From assembly GCF_002954775.1 (NCBI RefSeq), contig NZ_PJME01000017.1, forward strand, positions 1 through 64,000: a stretch of DNA of 64,000 bases, given 5' to 3'. Shown one piece after another: positions 51,873 through 61,211 of the stretch (its first letter is position 1; every line of letters starts with the position of its first letter). Made by a program: the position numbers and the translations under genes. The notes under the pieces are model-generated. The model ran no database searches, was not told the DNA's origin, and saw only the letters and a list, made by a program, of their open reading frames with translations. This DNA comes from Streptomyces geranii (GTDB lineage: Bacteria; Actinomycetota; Actinomycetes; Streptomycetales; Streptomycetaceae).

Positions 51873-52988
51873 ATGCAGCCACCAGCAGCAGGTGACGACG
51901 CCCGTACCCGAGCGCCCCTCCTGACCGCCGCCCCCACGGAACCGGGCGGCACGCGGTCCGCCGCCCAGTCGGCGTACGCCATCAGCACGCGCGGTCTGGT
52001 CAAGAACTACCCCGGCCCGGACGGGACCACCGTGCACGCCGTGCGCGGCCTGGACCTGGACGTGCGCCAGGGCGAGACCTACGCCTTCCTCGGCCCCAAC
52101 GGCGCGGGGAAGTCCACCACCGTCTCCCTGCTGTGTGCCATCGCCCGCCCCACCGCCGGACAGGCCACGGTGGCGGGCGCCGACGTGGTCGCCCGGCCGG
52201 ACCGGGTACGACGGTCGGTCGGGATGCTCTTCCAGCACAGCGCCCTGGACCCGGACCTGACGGCCGAACAGAACCTGTACATCCACGCCCGCCTCTACGG
52301 ACTGCGCCGCCGCCACGCCCGCGCGCGCGTCACCGAGACGCTGGAAACGGTCGGGCTGGCCGACCGGAGGCGGGCCCCGGTACGCACCCTGTCCGGCGGT
52401 ATGCGCCGCCGCCTGGAGCTGGCCCGCGGCCTGCTGCACGAGCCCCGGGTGCTGTTCCTCGACGAGCCGACCACCGGACTCGACCCGCACGCCCGCGCCC
52501 AGGTCTGGGAGCACCTCCGCGTCCTGCGCGACCTGCACGGCAGCACGCTCTTCGTCACCACCCACTACCTGGAGGAGGCGGAGAACTGCGACCGCCTCGG
52601 CATCATCGACCACGGCCGGCTCGTCGCCCAGGGCACGCCCCTCGCGCTGAAGTCCGAGATCGGGGACGACCTGGTGGTGCTGCGCACCGGCGACGACGAG
52701 ACGGCCCGGCAGGTCGTGGGCCGGACCGTGCCGCCGGGTCTCGTCGTCACCCGGGACACCGAGGGGGTGTCCGTGCGCGTGCCCGACGGCAGCGCCTGGA
52801 TTCCCCGGCTGTGCGCGGCACTTGAGGCCCACGGCATCGCGGTGCGAGCCGCGTCCGCGACCCCGCCGACACTCGACGACGTCTTCTTCCACCACACCGG
52901 CCGCAGCATCCACACGCCGCAGCCCCACCGGACACCGGCCGCCCCGGCCCCGGGCGCAACCACCCAGGCCACGGAGGAGGCCTCATGA
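51873..52988 (+). CDS. Lanthipeptide ABC transporter ATPase (LanT, venT-like)
   Basis: A 371-aa ATPase of a two-gene exporter. Walker A GPNGAGKST (74-82), signature LSGGMRRRLELARG, Walker B VLFLDEPTTGLDP. A C-terminal LDDVFFHHTG extension puts it in the DrrA-like subfamily, as in venezuelin clusters. ATG 51873 is chosen because it begins the normal length; a longer reading frame exists upstream. Its stop overlaps the permease start by 4 bp. Confidence 0.92.
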   Translation: MQPPAAGDDARTRAPLLTAAPTEPGGTRSAAQSAYAISTRGLVKNYPGPDGTTVHAVRGLDLDVRQGETYAFLGPNGAGKSTTVSLLCAIARPTAGQATVAGADVVARPDRVRRSVGMLFQHSALDPDLTAEQNLYIHARLYGLRRRHARARVTETLETVGLADRRRAPVRTLSGGMRRRLELARGLLHEPRVLFLDEPTTGLDPHARAQVWEHLRVLRDLHGSTLFVTTHYLEEAENCDRLGIIDHGRLVAQGTPLALKSEIGDDLVVLRTGDDETARQVVGRTVPPGLVVTRDTEGVSVRVPDGSAWIPRLCAALEAHGIAVRAASATPPTLDDVFFHHTGRSIHTPQPHRTPAAPAPGATTQATEEAS

Positions 52989-53863
52989 CCGCCGCCCCCG
53001 CGCACCCGGCCCCTGACGCCCCCGCACACCCCTCCGCCGACCCCGGCCGCGAGCCGGGGACCGCCCTGCGCCGTGAACTGCGCGCGGTCCACGCCCTGGT
53101 CCACCGCGATCTGCTGCGCCTGGCGGCCCAGCGCACCCACACCGCCCTCATGCTGCTCCAGCCGGTGCTCTACCTCTTCGTCCTCGGCGGCGGCCTGGCC
53201 GCCCTGATCCCGCACTCCTCGCTGGGAGTCGGGTACCAGACGTACCTCTTCCCGGGCGTGCTGATGATGACGGTGCAGGCACCGGCCGTCGTGGTCGGGA
53301 TCCGCCTGATCACCGACCGGCAGAGCGGCTATCTGCGCGAACTCCTCATGGCCCCGGTCAGCCGGTCCACCCTGCTGCTCGGCAGCTGCGCGGGCGGCAC
53401 CATCGTCTCCACCGTCCAGGGCGCCGTCCTGCTCGGCCTGGGCGGCACCGTCGGCCTGCCCTACGACCCGCTGCTGCTCGCCCTGCTCCTGGCCGGCATG
53501 ATCCTGGCCTCCTTCACCATCACGGCCCTGTCCCTGATGCTGGCCGTGTGCCTGAGCCGGCCCGAGACCTTCCACATGCTGCTCGGCCTGGTGATGGTGC
53601 CCCTGCTGTTCCTCTCCGGCGGCTTCTTCCCGCTGGAGAACCTGCCGGGCCCGGCACGCGCCCTGGCCGCGGTCAACCCGCTCGCGTACGGAGTGGACCT
53701 GCTCCGCCGCTGCATCGCGCTGTGGGTACCGGACCGCGCGACCACCGCGGGCATCGAGTGGTACGACTGGCAGCCCCCGTTGCTCCTGGAGGGCGCCGTT
53801 CTCCTCACCACCGGGGTCCTGGCCCTGCTGTGGGCCGCCCACCGCTTCAGCCGCCCCGAATGA
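52985..53863 (+). CDS. Lanthipeptide ABC transporter permease (venH-like)
   Basis: A 292-aa ABC-2 permease with a ~45-residue Pro/Ala-rich N-terminus, then about six membrane segments (LLQPVLYLFVLGGGLAALI; GLVMVPLLFLSGGFFPLENLP). It pairs with the ATPase above for export of the modified peptide or self-protection. It is the last gene of the cluster. Confidence 0.92.
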   Translation: MTAAPAHPAPDAPAHPSADPGREPGTALRRELRAVHALVHRDLLRLAAQRTHTALMLLQPVLYLFVLGGGLAALIPHSSLGVGYQTYLFPGVLMMTVQAPAVVVGIRLITDRQSGYLRELLMAPVSRSTLLLGSCAGGTIVSTVQGAVLLGLGGTVGLPYDPLLLALLLAGMILASFTITALSLMLAVCLSRPETFHMLLGLVMVPLLFLSGGFFPLENLPGPARALAAVNPLAYGVDLLRRCIALWVPDRATTAGIEWYDWQPPLLLEGAVLLTTGVLALLWAAHRFSRPE

Positions 53864-53897
53864 CACGTACGCGGTCCCCGGCCCGGCCCGGGCAGGT

Positions 53898-54293
53898 TCA
53901 GCCCTCCAGATCCACCCGCACCGTGAGCAGACTCGTCCCCATCGCCCGTACGCCCGTGCTGTTCACCTTCGGCAGCATGCGCAGCCGGGCGACCGGATCG
54001 TCGTCCGGCAGCAGATGCGCCGTACCCACATGCCACCGCCCGCCGACCCGCACGCGCACCCTCGGGTTCGCCTTGATGTTCCGTACGTACTGGGACTTCT
54101 CGCCGAACTCCGAGACCAGCCAGAACTCGTCGCCGACCCGGCGGCCACCGAGCGGGGTGACCCGGGGGAGGCCGGACGTGCGGCCCGTGGTCTCCAGGAG
54201 GGTCTGGAAGGGGAGGCGGCGGGTTACGGGGTTGCCGATGCGGCGCTGGAAGGTGGTGGCCGCCTTGAATCTGAACTCCGTGAAGCGGGACAT
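53898..54293 (-). CDS. Deazaflavin (F420)-dependent nitroreductase, Ddn family
   Basis: A 131-aa split-barrel protein. Markers are LLETTGRTSGLPRVTPL, the cofactor-region VSEFGEKSQYVRNIKANPRVRV and HLLPDDDPVAR. These proteins reduce substrates with F420H2. It is divergent from the nuclease-fold gene. FbiC in this window provides the cofactor's FO moiety. Confidence 0.92.
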   Translation of the reverse strand: MSRFTEFRFKAATTFQRRIGNPVTRRLPFQTLLETTGRTSGLPRVTPLGGRRVGDEFWLVSEFGEKSQYVRNIKANPRVRVRVGGRWHVGTAHLLPDDDPVARLRMLPKVNSTGVRAMGTSLLTVRVDLEG

Positions 54294-54386
54294 GTCGGTT
54301 CGGTGCCTCCTGCGTTCGTGCCACTGCTGTCGCGTGCTCTTGAATGGTCTCCCAGTGGGGCAAGGGCTGGGCGAATTGGGCGGGCG

Positions 54387-55214
54387 GTGGCGAGTGTGCG
54401 CGTGGTGACCTGGAACCTGTGGTGGCGGTTCGGGCCGTGGGAGGCGCGGCAGAAGGCGATTCTGGCCGTGCTGCGGGAGCTGCGGCCCGATGTCGTCGGG
54501 CTGCAGGAGGTCTGGGAGTGCGGCGGGGAGAACCTCGCCGGCTGGCTCGCCGACGAACTGGGCCTGCACTGGACCTGGGCTCCCTCCGCCGTCCCCGAGC
54601 GCTGGCAGCGGCGGATCGGCGGTGCGAAGGTCGACGTCGGCAACGCGGTGCTGAGCCGTTGGCCCGTCGTCGAGAGCGAGTCGATGCGGCTGCCGGCCCC
54701 CGACGAACTGGACGACGGACGGCTCGCGTTGTACGCCCGCCTCGCCGCCCCCGGCCATCACGTCCCCTTCTTCACCACCCACCTCACCTCCGCGCCCCAC
54801 GCCTCCGCCGTGCGCTGCCAACAGGTCACCGCAGTCGCGGAGTTCGTGGCGGGACACCGTGACGGCACCGCCTACCCGCCGGTCATCACCGGTGACTTCA
54901 ACGCCTGGCCCGACTCCGACGAGATCCGGCTGCTGGGCGGTTACAAGACCGCCCCCGCCGTTCCGGGCCAAGTGTTCCTGGACGCGTGGGAGTTGGCCGA
55001 CCCGGCGGCTCCGTCCGCTACTTGGGACGCCGCCAATCCGTATGTGGCCGCCGGGTTCGGGCCCAGCGCGCGGATCGACTACGTCTTCGTCGGGCCGCCC
55101 GGGCGGGGCGGGCTCGGGCATGTGCGCAAGGTGGAACGGGCCGGGCACCGGGTCGTGGAGGGCATCTGGCCGTCCGATCACGCGGCGGTGGTGGCGGATC
55201 TGGCGTCCGCCTGA
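54387..55214 (+). CDS. Endonuclease/exonuclease/phosphatase-family protein
   Basis: A 275-aa metal-dependent phosphoesterase. Motifs: VVTWNLWW, LQEVWE (metal Glu), TTHLTS, GDFNAWPDSDE, and WPSDHAAV (catalytic His). Substrate may be nucleic acid, lipid or inositol phosphate. No export signal. GTG 54387 is the likely start, since it begins one turn before the first strand. Confidence 0.9.
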   Translation: MASVRVVTWNLWWRFGPWEARQKAILAVLRELRPDVVGLQEVWECGGENLAGWLADELGLHWTWAPSAVPERWQRRIGGAKVDVGNAVLSRWPVVESESMRLPAPDELDDGRLALYARLAAPGHHVPFFTTHLTSAPHASAVRCQQVTAVAEFVAGHRDGTAYPPVITGDFNAWPDSDEIRLLGGYKTAPAVPGQVFLDAWELADPAAPSATWDAANPYVAAGFGPSARIDYVFVGPPGRGGLGHVRKVERAGHRVVEGIWPSDHAAVVADLASA

Positions 55215-55275
55215 GGGGCGTACGCCCGAGGGGCTGTACGCCGTGGTGCCGCCTCAAACGGTCTCTGTCGGGCCG

Positions 55276-55650
55276 TCAGCACTCCCCGCGCCACACCGCC
55301 GACTTGAACACCACGCCGGTGTCGAAGTTCAACTTGTAGTCGCCCGGGCCGGGGTTGAAGTGGAGGCAGCGCTCGTACGTGGCGCCGTGGTAGGTGTACG
55401 TCAGCTGGATGTGGTCGGCACCAGGGGCGGCCACGCCGTTGTTGAAGGTGGATCGGCCGCCGGCGCTGCCCGACCAGTCGCCGAAGGTCTTCACCACGAG
55501 CGTGCCGGTCTGGTTCTGGCCGGAGTAGACGCAGAAGTACCCCTTTTCGCAGCCGGGCGGGTTCGGCTCGGCGGAGGCGGCGGGTGCCATGGCGACGACG
55601 CCCGCGAGGGCCGCGGACGCCGCCGTGAGTGCGATGGTGCGCTTGCGCAT
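55276..55650 (-). CDS. Secreted peptidase-inhibitor I36-like protein
   Basis: A 124-aa exported protein. The signal peptide (1-28) ends at ASAEP. The mature part has CEKGYFCVYSGQNQTG and other beta-strand pairs typical of inhibitor family I36 / beta-gamma crystallin-like folds. Three cysteine positions bracket the domain (GCEK, FCVY, RCLHF, GEC). It stands alone. Confidence 0.88.
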   Translation of the reverse strand: MRKRTIALTAASAALAGVVAMAPAASAEPNPPGCEKGYFCVYSGQNQTGTLVVKTFGDWSGSAGGRSTFNNGVAAPGADHIQLTYTYHGATYERCLHFNPGPGDYKLNFDTGVVFKSAVWRGEC

Positions 55651-55798
55651 GAGTTCCCCTTGGTGAGGCAGGTCGACGGCTTGCCCCACCACTGTCGGCC
55701 GGCCCGCTGCAGAGGGCGCGCAGTCCCGATGCAGTTTCCCTGCAGTTCCCATGCAGTCCGCATCCGGTCCGAGCAGGGTGCGGGTTCGGCTCCCGTGC

Positions 55799-57337
55799 CT
55801 ACCGCCCCAGGAAGATCGGGTTCGTGAACGCCGCCAACGCCCCCGGCAGCGGCGCCAGCACCGCCTCGTGCCGCACCTCCGCCCGTACGTACGCCGCGTA
55901 CTGAGCCGTCGTACGCCACTCCACGACCCCCGCGCCCGCCACCGGCAGCACCGCGCTGGTGAACAGCACGCCCTGGTCCGTCACGAAGCGGACCGTGCAG
56001 CGCGGGGCGCCGGAGACCTCCAGGCGGACCGTGACCGGGACGTCCTTCGCGACCTTCAACCGGCCCCCGATGTCCGCGTGTTCGCCCTTCGGACCGGACG
56101 CCGTGAAGGCGAGGGCGACCGACTTGGACTCGGCCACGTACGAGCGGCCCGCCCGCAAGCCCTCCTGGATCGCCTCCCGGGTCAGGTCGTCGGCCAGGAC
56201 GACCGTCTGCGGGACGCCCACCGGGTCGGGGTCGCGGTGGGCGTCGCTGTTGCCCATCGCCGGAATCCAGTCCCGGCCGCCCTCCCGCACGGAGGCGACC
56301 AGCATGCCGTCCCAGTCCGCCAGCGCCACCTCGTCCTCGGGCGAGTAGGCGCCGTTCCACACCTCCACCGCGTCCGCGTCGTCGAAGCCGAACTTCCAGT
56401 TGCAGCCGACGCAGGTGGCGTGCGGGTGGGCCGGGACGACCAGGCCGCCGGCGCGGCGGATCCGGCGGGCGTACTTGCCGAAGCGGTTGTCGCGGGCCCG
56501 GTAGCGCCAGTCCACGAACGTGCCCGGGTCGATCCCGAGCGCGACGACGTGACCGTTGCGGGTCGTGACCTCCTCGCCGACCATGATGAGGAGGTCGTCG
56601 CCCGCTTCCGACGCCCAATGGGCGTGCGCTGATTGGGTGTTGTGCTCGGACGAGTTGATGAAGTCCAGGCCCGCCGCCCGCGCCAGCGCCGCGATCTCGG
56701 CCGGGGTTCGGCGGCCGTCCGAGTACCAGGAGTGCAGATGGCAGTCGCCCCGGTACCAGGCCCGGCCCCGCCCCTTCGCGCGCTCCGGCGGGTAGACCGG
56801 GTCCACGACCTCACCGGGCTCGCCGTAGGTCAGCGTGATGGTGATCTCGTACGCGAGGCCCTGCGGGGAGACCGTGTACGGGCCCAGCGCGATGTGCCAG
56901 GTGCCCGCCTTCACCGGGCCGGGGATGTAACCGGGCGTCGCGTCGTCCGCGCGGACGAAGAACTCCGTGCGCGCGCCGCCCGACCAGCCCCGGAAGCCCT
57001 TGCCGCCCAGTTCGGTGCCGCGCTGGTCGAAGACACCGATGTCGAGCGCGTTGCCCGCGGTGCCGGCCGGGACGGACGGGCGGTCGTAGGTGTACGAGAC
57101 CCTCAACTCCCGTACGCCGGAAGGGATTTCGACAGGCAGATAGACGAAGTCGGGGGAGCCGGTCGGGAGCGTCCCCCGTACCGTCTTCGTCTCGGTGCCG
57201 GGGGTCGCCTCGGCCGGGGTGCCGTCGGTGAAGGTCACGCTTCCCAACGTAAGCGCGGCGGCGGCTCCCGTCACGAACAGCGCGCGCCTGGCCAGGCCGT
57301 TTCCTGTGCCGGTTCCGTGGTCGTCGTCTTCGCACAT
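55799..57337 (-). CDS. CehA/McbA-type PHP-domain metallohydrolase, Tat-exported
   Basis: A 512-aa protein. An RR-containing signal (LARRALFVTGAAAALTLG) suggests Tat export. A beta-sandwich (about 40-185) precedes the PHP domain with YRGDCHLHSWYSDG, SSEHN, MVGEEVTT and a late GNSDAHRD; these His/Asp/Glu bind metals. Known relatives hydrolyse carbamates such as carbaryl, but the natural substrate is unknown. The C-terminus is a strand-rich domain. Confidence 0.9.
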   Translation of the reverse strand: MCEDDDHGTGTGNGLARRALFVTGAAAALTLGSVTFTDGTPAEATPGTETKTVRGTLPTGSPDFVYLPVEIPSGVRELRVSYTYDRPSVPAGTAGNALDIGVFDQRGTELGGKGFRGWSGGARTEFFVRADDATPGYIPGPVKAGTWHIALGPYTVSPQGLAYEITITLTYGEPGEVVDPVYPPERAKGRGRAWYRGDCHLHSWYSDGRRTPAEIAALARAAGLDFINSSEHNTQSAHAHWASEAGDDLLIMVGEEVTTRNGHVVALGIDPGTFVDWRYRARDNRFGKYARRIRRAGGLVVPAHPHATCVGCNWKFGFDDADAVEVWNGAYSPEDEVALADWDGMLVASVREGGRDWIPAMGNSDAHRDPDPVGVPQTVVLADDLTREAIQEGLRAGRSYVAESKSVALAFTASGPKGEHADIGGRLKVAKDVPVTVRLEVSGAPRCTVRFVTDQGVLFTSAVLPVAGAGVVEWRTTAQYAAYVRAEVRHEAVLAPLPGALAAFTNPIFLGR

Positions 57338-57495
57338 GCTGCTGCTCCCAGGAAGTCGGTGTGACGTGGGTGAGGCAGTGGTGGCGTGTGTCTCTCTTCA
57401 TAGCCACTCTCGGGTCCCGGAGTGAACTCCCGTACAAGACAGGGGTGTCGCCGGGATATCGCCGTCTTTCGAGCGTGCGTGACCTTCGACCGATG

Positions 57496-57507
57496 CCGAC
57501 CGGTCGG
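57496..57507. promoter_or_regulatory. 12-bp palindrome upstream of LLM gene
   Basis: CCGACCGGTCGG is a perfect palindrome, the shape of many TetR-type operators, 32 bp before the LLM start. No linked regulator gene is present. Confidence 0.55.
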
Positions 57508-57539
57508 TATGGACAGACGGCCTGCCGCCCGGTACAGAT

Positions 57540-58391
57540 ATGGACATGCGCCTAGCCGTCACGATCTTCCTCACCGACGAGACGATCACCCCGACCCGGC
57601 TCGCCCGTGAGCTGGAACAGCGCGGGTTCGCCGGGCTGTACCTGCCCGAGCACACGCACATCCCGGTCGAGCGGACCACCCCGTACCCGGCCGGCGGCGA
57701 GCTGCCGCCCGAGTACGGCCGTACGCTCGACCCCTTCGTCGCGCTCGGTCAGGCCGCCGCCGTCACCGAGCGGCTCGCCCTCGGCACGGGCATCACGCTC
57801 GTCGCCCAGCACGACCCGATCGACCTCGCCAAGCAGATCGCCACCCTCGACCACCTCTCCGGCGGCCGTTTCACCCTCGGCCTCGGCTACGGCTGGAACG
57901 TCGAGGAGGCCGCCGACCACGGCGTCGAATGGCGTACGCGGCGTGATCTGATCCGGGACCGGATGGCGCTGATGCGCGCCCTGTGGTCGGACGAACCGAC
58001 CGCGTACGAGGGGGAGTTCGGGAGCGTGCGGGCGAGCACCGCGTACCCGAAGCCGGTCCAGAAGCCGCGTGGTCCGGTCGTCGGACCGCGCACGCTCATC
58101 GGCGGTTCGGCGGGGCCGAAACTCTTCGCCCACATCAGCGAGTACGCGGACGGCTGGCTGCCGATCGGCGGGCGCGGGCTGTCCGAGTCGCTGCCCGTGC
58201 TGCGCTCGGTGTGGGCCGACGCGGGCCGCGACCCGGCCGCCCTCCAGGTCGTCCCGTACGCCGTCCAGCCCACCCCGGGCAAGCTCGCCCATTACGCCGA
58301 CCTCGGCATCGAGGAGGCCGTGGTGCAGCTGCCGCCGGCCGGCGAGGCCGAGATCCTGACCCTGCTGGACGGCTACGCCCCGTACCTGTAG
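57540..58391 (+). CDS. LLM-class F420-dependent oxidoreductase
   Basis: A 283-aa luciferase-like TIM barrel of the short F420 subgroup (FAGLYLPEHTHIPV; GTGITLVAQHDPIDLAKQIATLDHLSGG shortened to LDHLSGGRF; IGGSAGPKLF; DGWLPIGG). It directly precedes FbiC, which makes the FO part of its cofactor. Start ATG 57540; ATG 57546 is nearly equivalent. Confidence 0.92.
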   Translation: MDMRLAVTIFLTDETITPTRLARELEQRGFAGLYLPEHTHIPVERTTPYPAGGELPPEYGRTLDPFVALGQAAAVTERLALGTGITLVAQHDPIDLAKQIATLDHLSGGRFTLGLGYGWNVEEAADHGVEWRTRRDLIRDRMALMRALWSDEPTAYEGEFGSVRASTAYPKPVQKPRGPVVGPRTLIGGSAGPKLFAHISEYADGWLPIGGRGLSESLPVLRSVWADAGRDPAALQVVPYAVQPTPGKLAHYADLGIEEAVVQLPPAGEAEILTLLDGYAPYL

Positions 58392-58563
58392 TCCCCCGGC
58401 CGGGTAGCTCCGTGGTCGTACGCCCGAAGTCATACCCAGGTGCCACCGGCTCGGGAGAGCTTCGCCGGCGCCCGGCCGACAGTGCCGCCCTGTAACGTCC
58501 GGCCGCCCGAACGGACAGGGCGGTCCCTGCAAGACCTGATCACATCGATCGTATGCTCGAAGG

Positions 58564-61176
58564 ATGACGACTCCCGAGACCTCCGGAACCGGCCCCACCG
58601 AGCGCCCAGGCGCCTCCGGCCCGACCGAGAACTCCATGCGTCGCGCCCTCAAACGTGCCCGTGACGGCGTCGCCCTCGACGTCAGCGAGGCGGCGGTGCT
58701 CCTCCAGGCCCGCGGCGAGGCCCTCGGCGACCTCACCGCCTCCGCCGCCCGCGTCCGCGACGCCGGCCTGGCGGCGGCGGGCCGCCCCGGCGTCATCACG
58801 TACTCGAAGAGCGTCTTCATCCCCCTCACCCGCCTCTGCCGTGACAAATGCCACTACTGCACCTTCGTGACGGTGCCCGGCAAGCTCCGCCGGGCGGGCC
58901 ATGGAATGTTCATGTCCCCGGACGAGGTCCTCGACATCGCCCGTCGCGGCGCCGCCCTCGGCTGCAAGGAAGCCCTGATCACCCTCGGCGACAAGCCCGA
59001 GGACCGCTGGCCGGAGGCCCGCGAGTGGCTCGACGCGCACGGCTACGACGACACGATCGCGTACGTACGCGCCATCTCGATCCGCATCCTGGAGGAGACG
59101 GGCCTGCTGCCCCACCTCAACCCCGGGGTGATGTCCTGGACCGACTTCCAGCGCCTGAAGCCGGTGGCGCCGAGCATGGGGATGATGCTCGAAACGACGG
59201 CGACCCGCCTCTGGTCCGAGCCGGGCGGCCCGCACTACGGCTCCCCGGACAAGGAACCGGCCGTGAGGCTGCGGGTGTTGGAGGACGCGGGCCGGTCATC
59301 GGTCCCCTTCACCTCGGGCATCCTGATCGGCATCGGCGAGACGTACGAGGAGCGCGCGGAGTCCCTCTTCGCGCTGAGGAAGGTGTCGAGGGCCTACCAC
59401 TCCGTCCAGGAACTGATCATCCAGAACTTCCGCGCCAAGCCGGACACGGCGATGCGCGGCATGCCGGACGCGGAACTCGACGAGCTGGTCGCGACGGTGG
59501 CGGTGGCACGGCTGCTGCTGGGCCCGGCGGCGTGTTTGCAAGCCCCACCCAACCTGGTCGACTCCGAGTACGAGCGCCTGATCGGCGCGGGCATCGACGA
59601 CTGGGGCGGGGTCTCCCCGATCACGATCGACCACGTGAACCCGGAACGCCCCTGGCCCCAGATCGAGGAACTGGCCGCGAAATCAGCGGCGGTCGGCTTC
59701 GAACTGCGCGAACGCCTCTGCGTCTACCCGGAGTTCGTACAGCGCGGCGAACCATGGCTGGACCCGCGCCTGCTCCCGCACGTACGGGCGCTCGCGGACC
59801 CGGAGACGGGCCTGGCGCGGCCGGACGCGGTGGTCGAGGGCCACCCGTGGCAGGAACCGGAGGAGGTCTTCGTGTCCTCCGGCCGCACGGACCTCCACAC
59901 CACCATCGACACCGACGGCCGTACGTCCGACCGCCGCGACGACTTCGACGAGGTGTACGGCGACTGGGGCGCCCTGCGGGAGGCGGCGGCGCCCGGGATG
60001 GTGCCGGAGCGCATTGACACGGACGTACGGTCGGCACTGGCGACGGCGGCGGACGACCCGACGCGCCTGACCGACGCGGAGGCGCTGGCCCTGTTCCACG
60101 CGGACGGCCCGGCGCTGGACGCCCTGTGCCAAGTGGCCGACGACGTAAGGAAGTCGGCGGTCGGCGACGACGTCACCTACATCGTCACGCGGAACATCAA
60201 CTTCACCAACGTCTGCTACACCGGCTGCCGTTTCTGCGCCTTCGCCCAACGCCGAACGGACGCGGACGCGTACACCCTGTCGCTGGACCAGGTGGCGGAC
60301 CGCGCCCAACAGGCCTGGGAGGTGGGGGCGGTCGAGGTCTGCATGCAGGGCGGCATCCACCCGGACCTGCCGGGCACGGCGTACTTCGACATCGCGAGGG
60401 CGGTGAAGGAGAGGGTCCCCGGGATGCACGTACACGCGTTCTCACCCATGGAGGTGGTGAACGGCGCGACCCGCACCGGGCTGTCGATCCGCGAGTGGCT
60501 GACGGCCGCGAAGGAGGCGGGACTCGACACGATCCCCGGCACGGCGGCGGAGATCCTGGACGACGAGGTCCGCTGGGTCCTGACCAAGGGCAAACTGCCG
60601 ACGGCGACGTGGATCGAGGTCGTGACGACGGCCCACGAGCTGGGCATCCGCTCGTCCTCGACGATGATGTACGGCCACGTGGACCAGCCCCGCCACTGGC
60701 TCGGCCACTTCCGCACCCTGGCCCGCATCCAGCAACAGACGGGCGGCTTCACGGAGTTCGTGACACTCCCCTTCATCCACACCAACGCCCCGGTGTACCT
60801 GGCCGGCATCGCCCGCCCCGGCCCGACGATGCGCGACAACCGCGCGGTCATCGCGATGGCCCGCCTCCTCCTGCACACCCACATCCCCAACATCCAGACG
60901 AGCTGGGTGAAGCTGGGGACGGAGGGCGCGGCAGAGATGCTCCGCTCGGGCGCGAACGACCTGGGCGGCACGCTGATGGAGGAGACCATCTCCCGTATGG
61001 CGGGGTCGAGTTACGGCTCGTACAAGTCGGTGAAGGAACTGATCGCGGTCGCGGAGGCAGCAGGCCGTCCGGCCCGACCCCGGACCACCCTGTACGGGGA
61101 GGTCACGGAGGAACGGCAGCGGGCGGCGGCTGTTTCGGACGGGCATTTGCCGGAGTTGTTGCCTGTGTTGGATTGA
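58564..61176 (+). CDS. fbiC: FO synthase (CofG/CofH fusion)
   Basis: An 870-aa two-domain radical SAM enzyme. The N-terminal CofG-like half has CRDKCHYC (CxxxCxxC), and the C-terminal CofH-like half has CYTGCRFC. It joins tyrosine and 5-amino-6-ribitylaminouracil to form FO, the deazaflavin core of F420. The fusion is typical of actinobacteria. It stands in one direction with the LLM gene, and other F420 users (Ddn and LLM proteins) are in the window. ATG 58564 gives the normal length; the first ~40 residues are unordered. Confidence 0.97.
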   Translation: MTTPETSGTGPTERPGASGPTENSMRRALKRARDGVALDVSEAAVLLQARGEALGDLTASAARVRDAGLAAAGRPGVITYSKSVFIPLTRLCRDKCHYCTFVTVPGKLRRAGHGMFMSPDEVLDIARRGAALGCKEALITLGDKPEDRWPEAREWLDAHGYDDTIAYVRAISIRILEETGLLPHLNPGVMSWTDFQRLKPVAPSMGMMLETTATRLWSEPGGPHYGSPDKEPAVRLRVLEDAGRSSVPFTSGILIGIGETYEERAESLFALRKVSRAYHSVQELIIQNFRAKPDTAMRGMPDAELDELVATVAVARLLLGPAACLQAPPNLVDSEYERLIGAGIDDWGGVSPITIDHVNPERPWPQIEELAAKSAAVGFELRERLCVYPEFVQRGEPWLDPRLLPHVRALADPETGLARPDAVVEGHPWQEPEEVFVSSGRTDLHTTIDTDGRTSDRRDDFDEVYGDWGALREAAAPGMVPERIDTDVRSALATAADDPTRLTDAEALALFHADGPALDALCQVADDVRKSAVGDDVTYIVTRNINFTNVCYTGCRFCAFAQRRTDADAYTLSLDQVADRAQQAWEVGAVEVCMQGGIHPDLPGTAYFDIARAVKERVPGMHVHAFSPMEVVNGATRTGLSIREWLTAAKEAGLDTIPGTAAEILDDEVRWVLTKGKLPTATWIEVVTTAHELGIRSSSTMMYGHVDQPRHWLGHFRTLARIQQQTGGFTEFVTLPFIHTNAPVYLAGIARPGPTMRDNRAVIAMARLLLHTHIPNIQTSWVKLGTEGAAEMLRSGANDLGGTLMEETISRMAGSSYGSYKSVKELIAVAEAAGRPARPRTTLYGEVTEERQRAAAVSDGHLPELLPVLD

Positions 61177-61211
61177 GGGGGCACTTCGATGCCGTGAAGG
61201 TGGTCGGGGGG

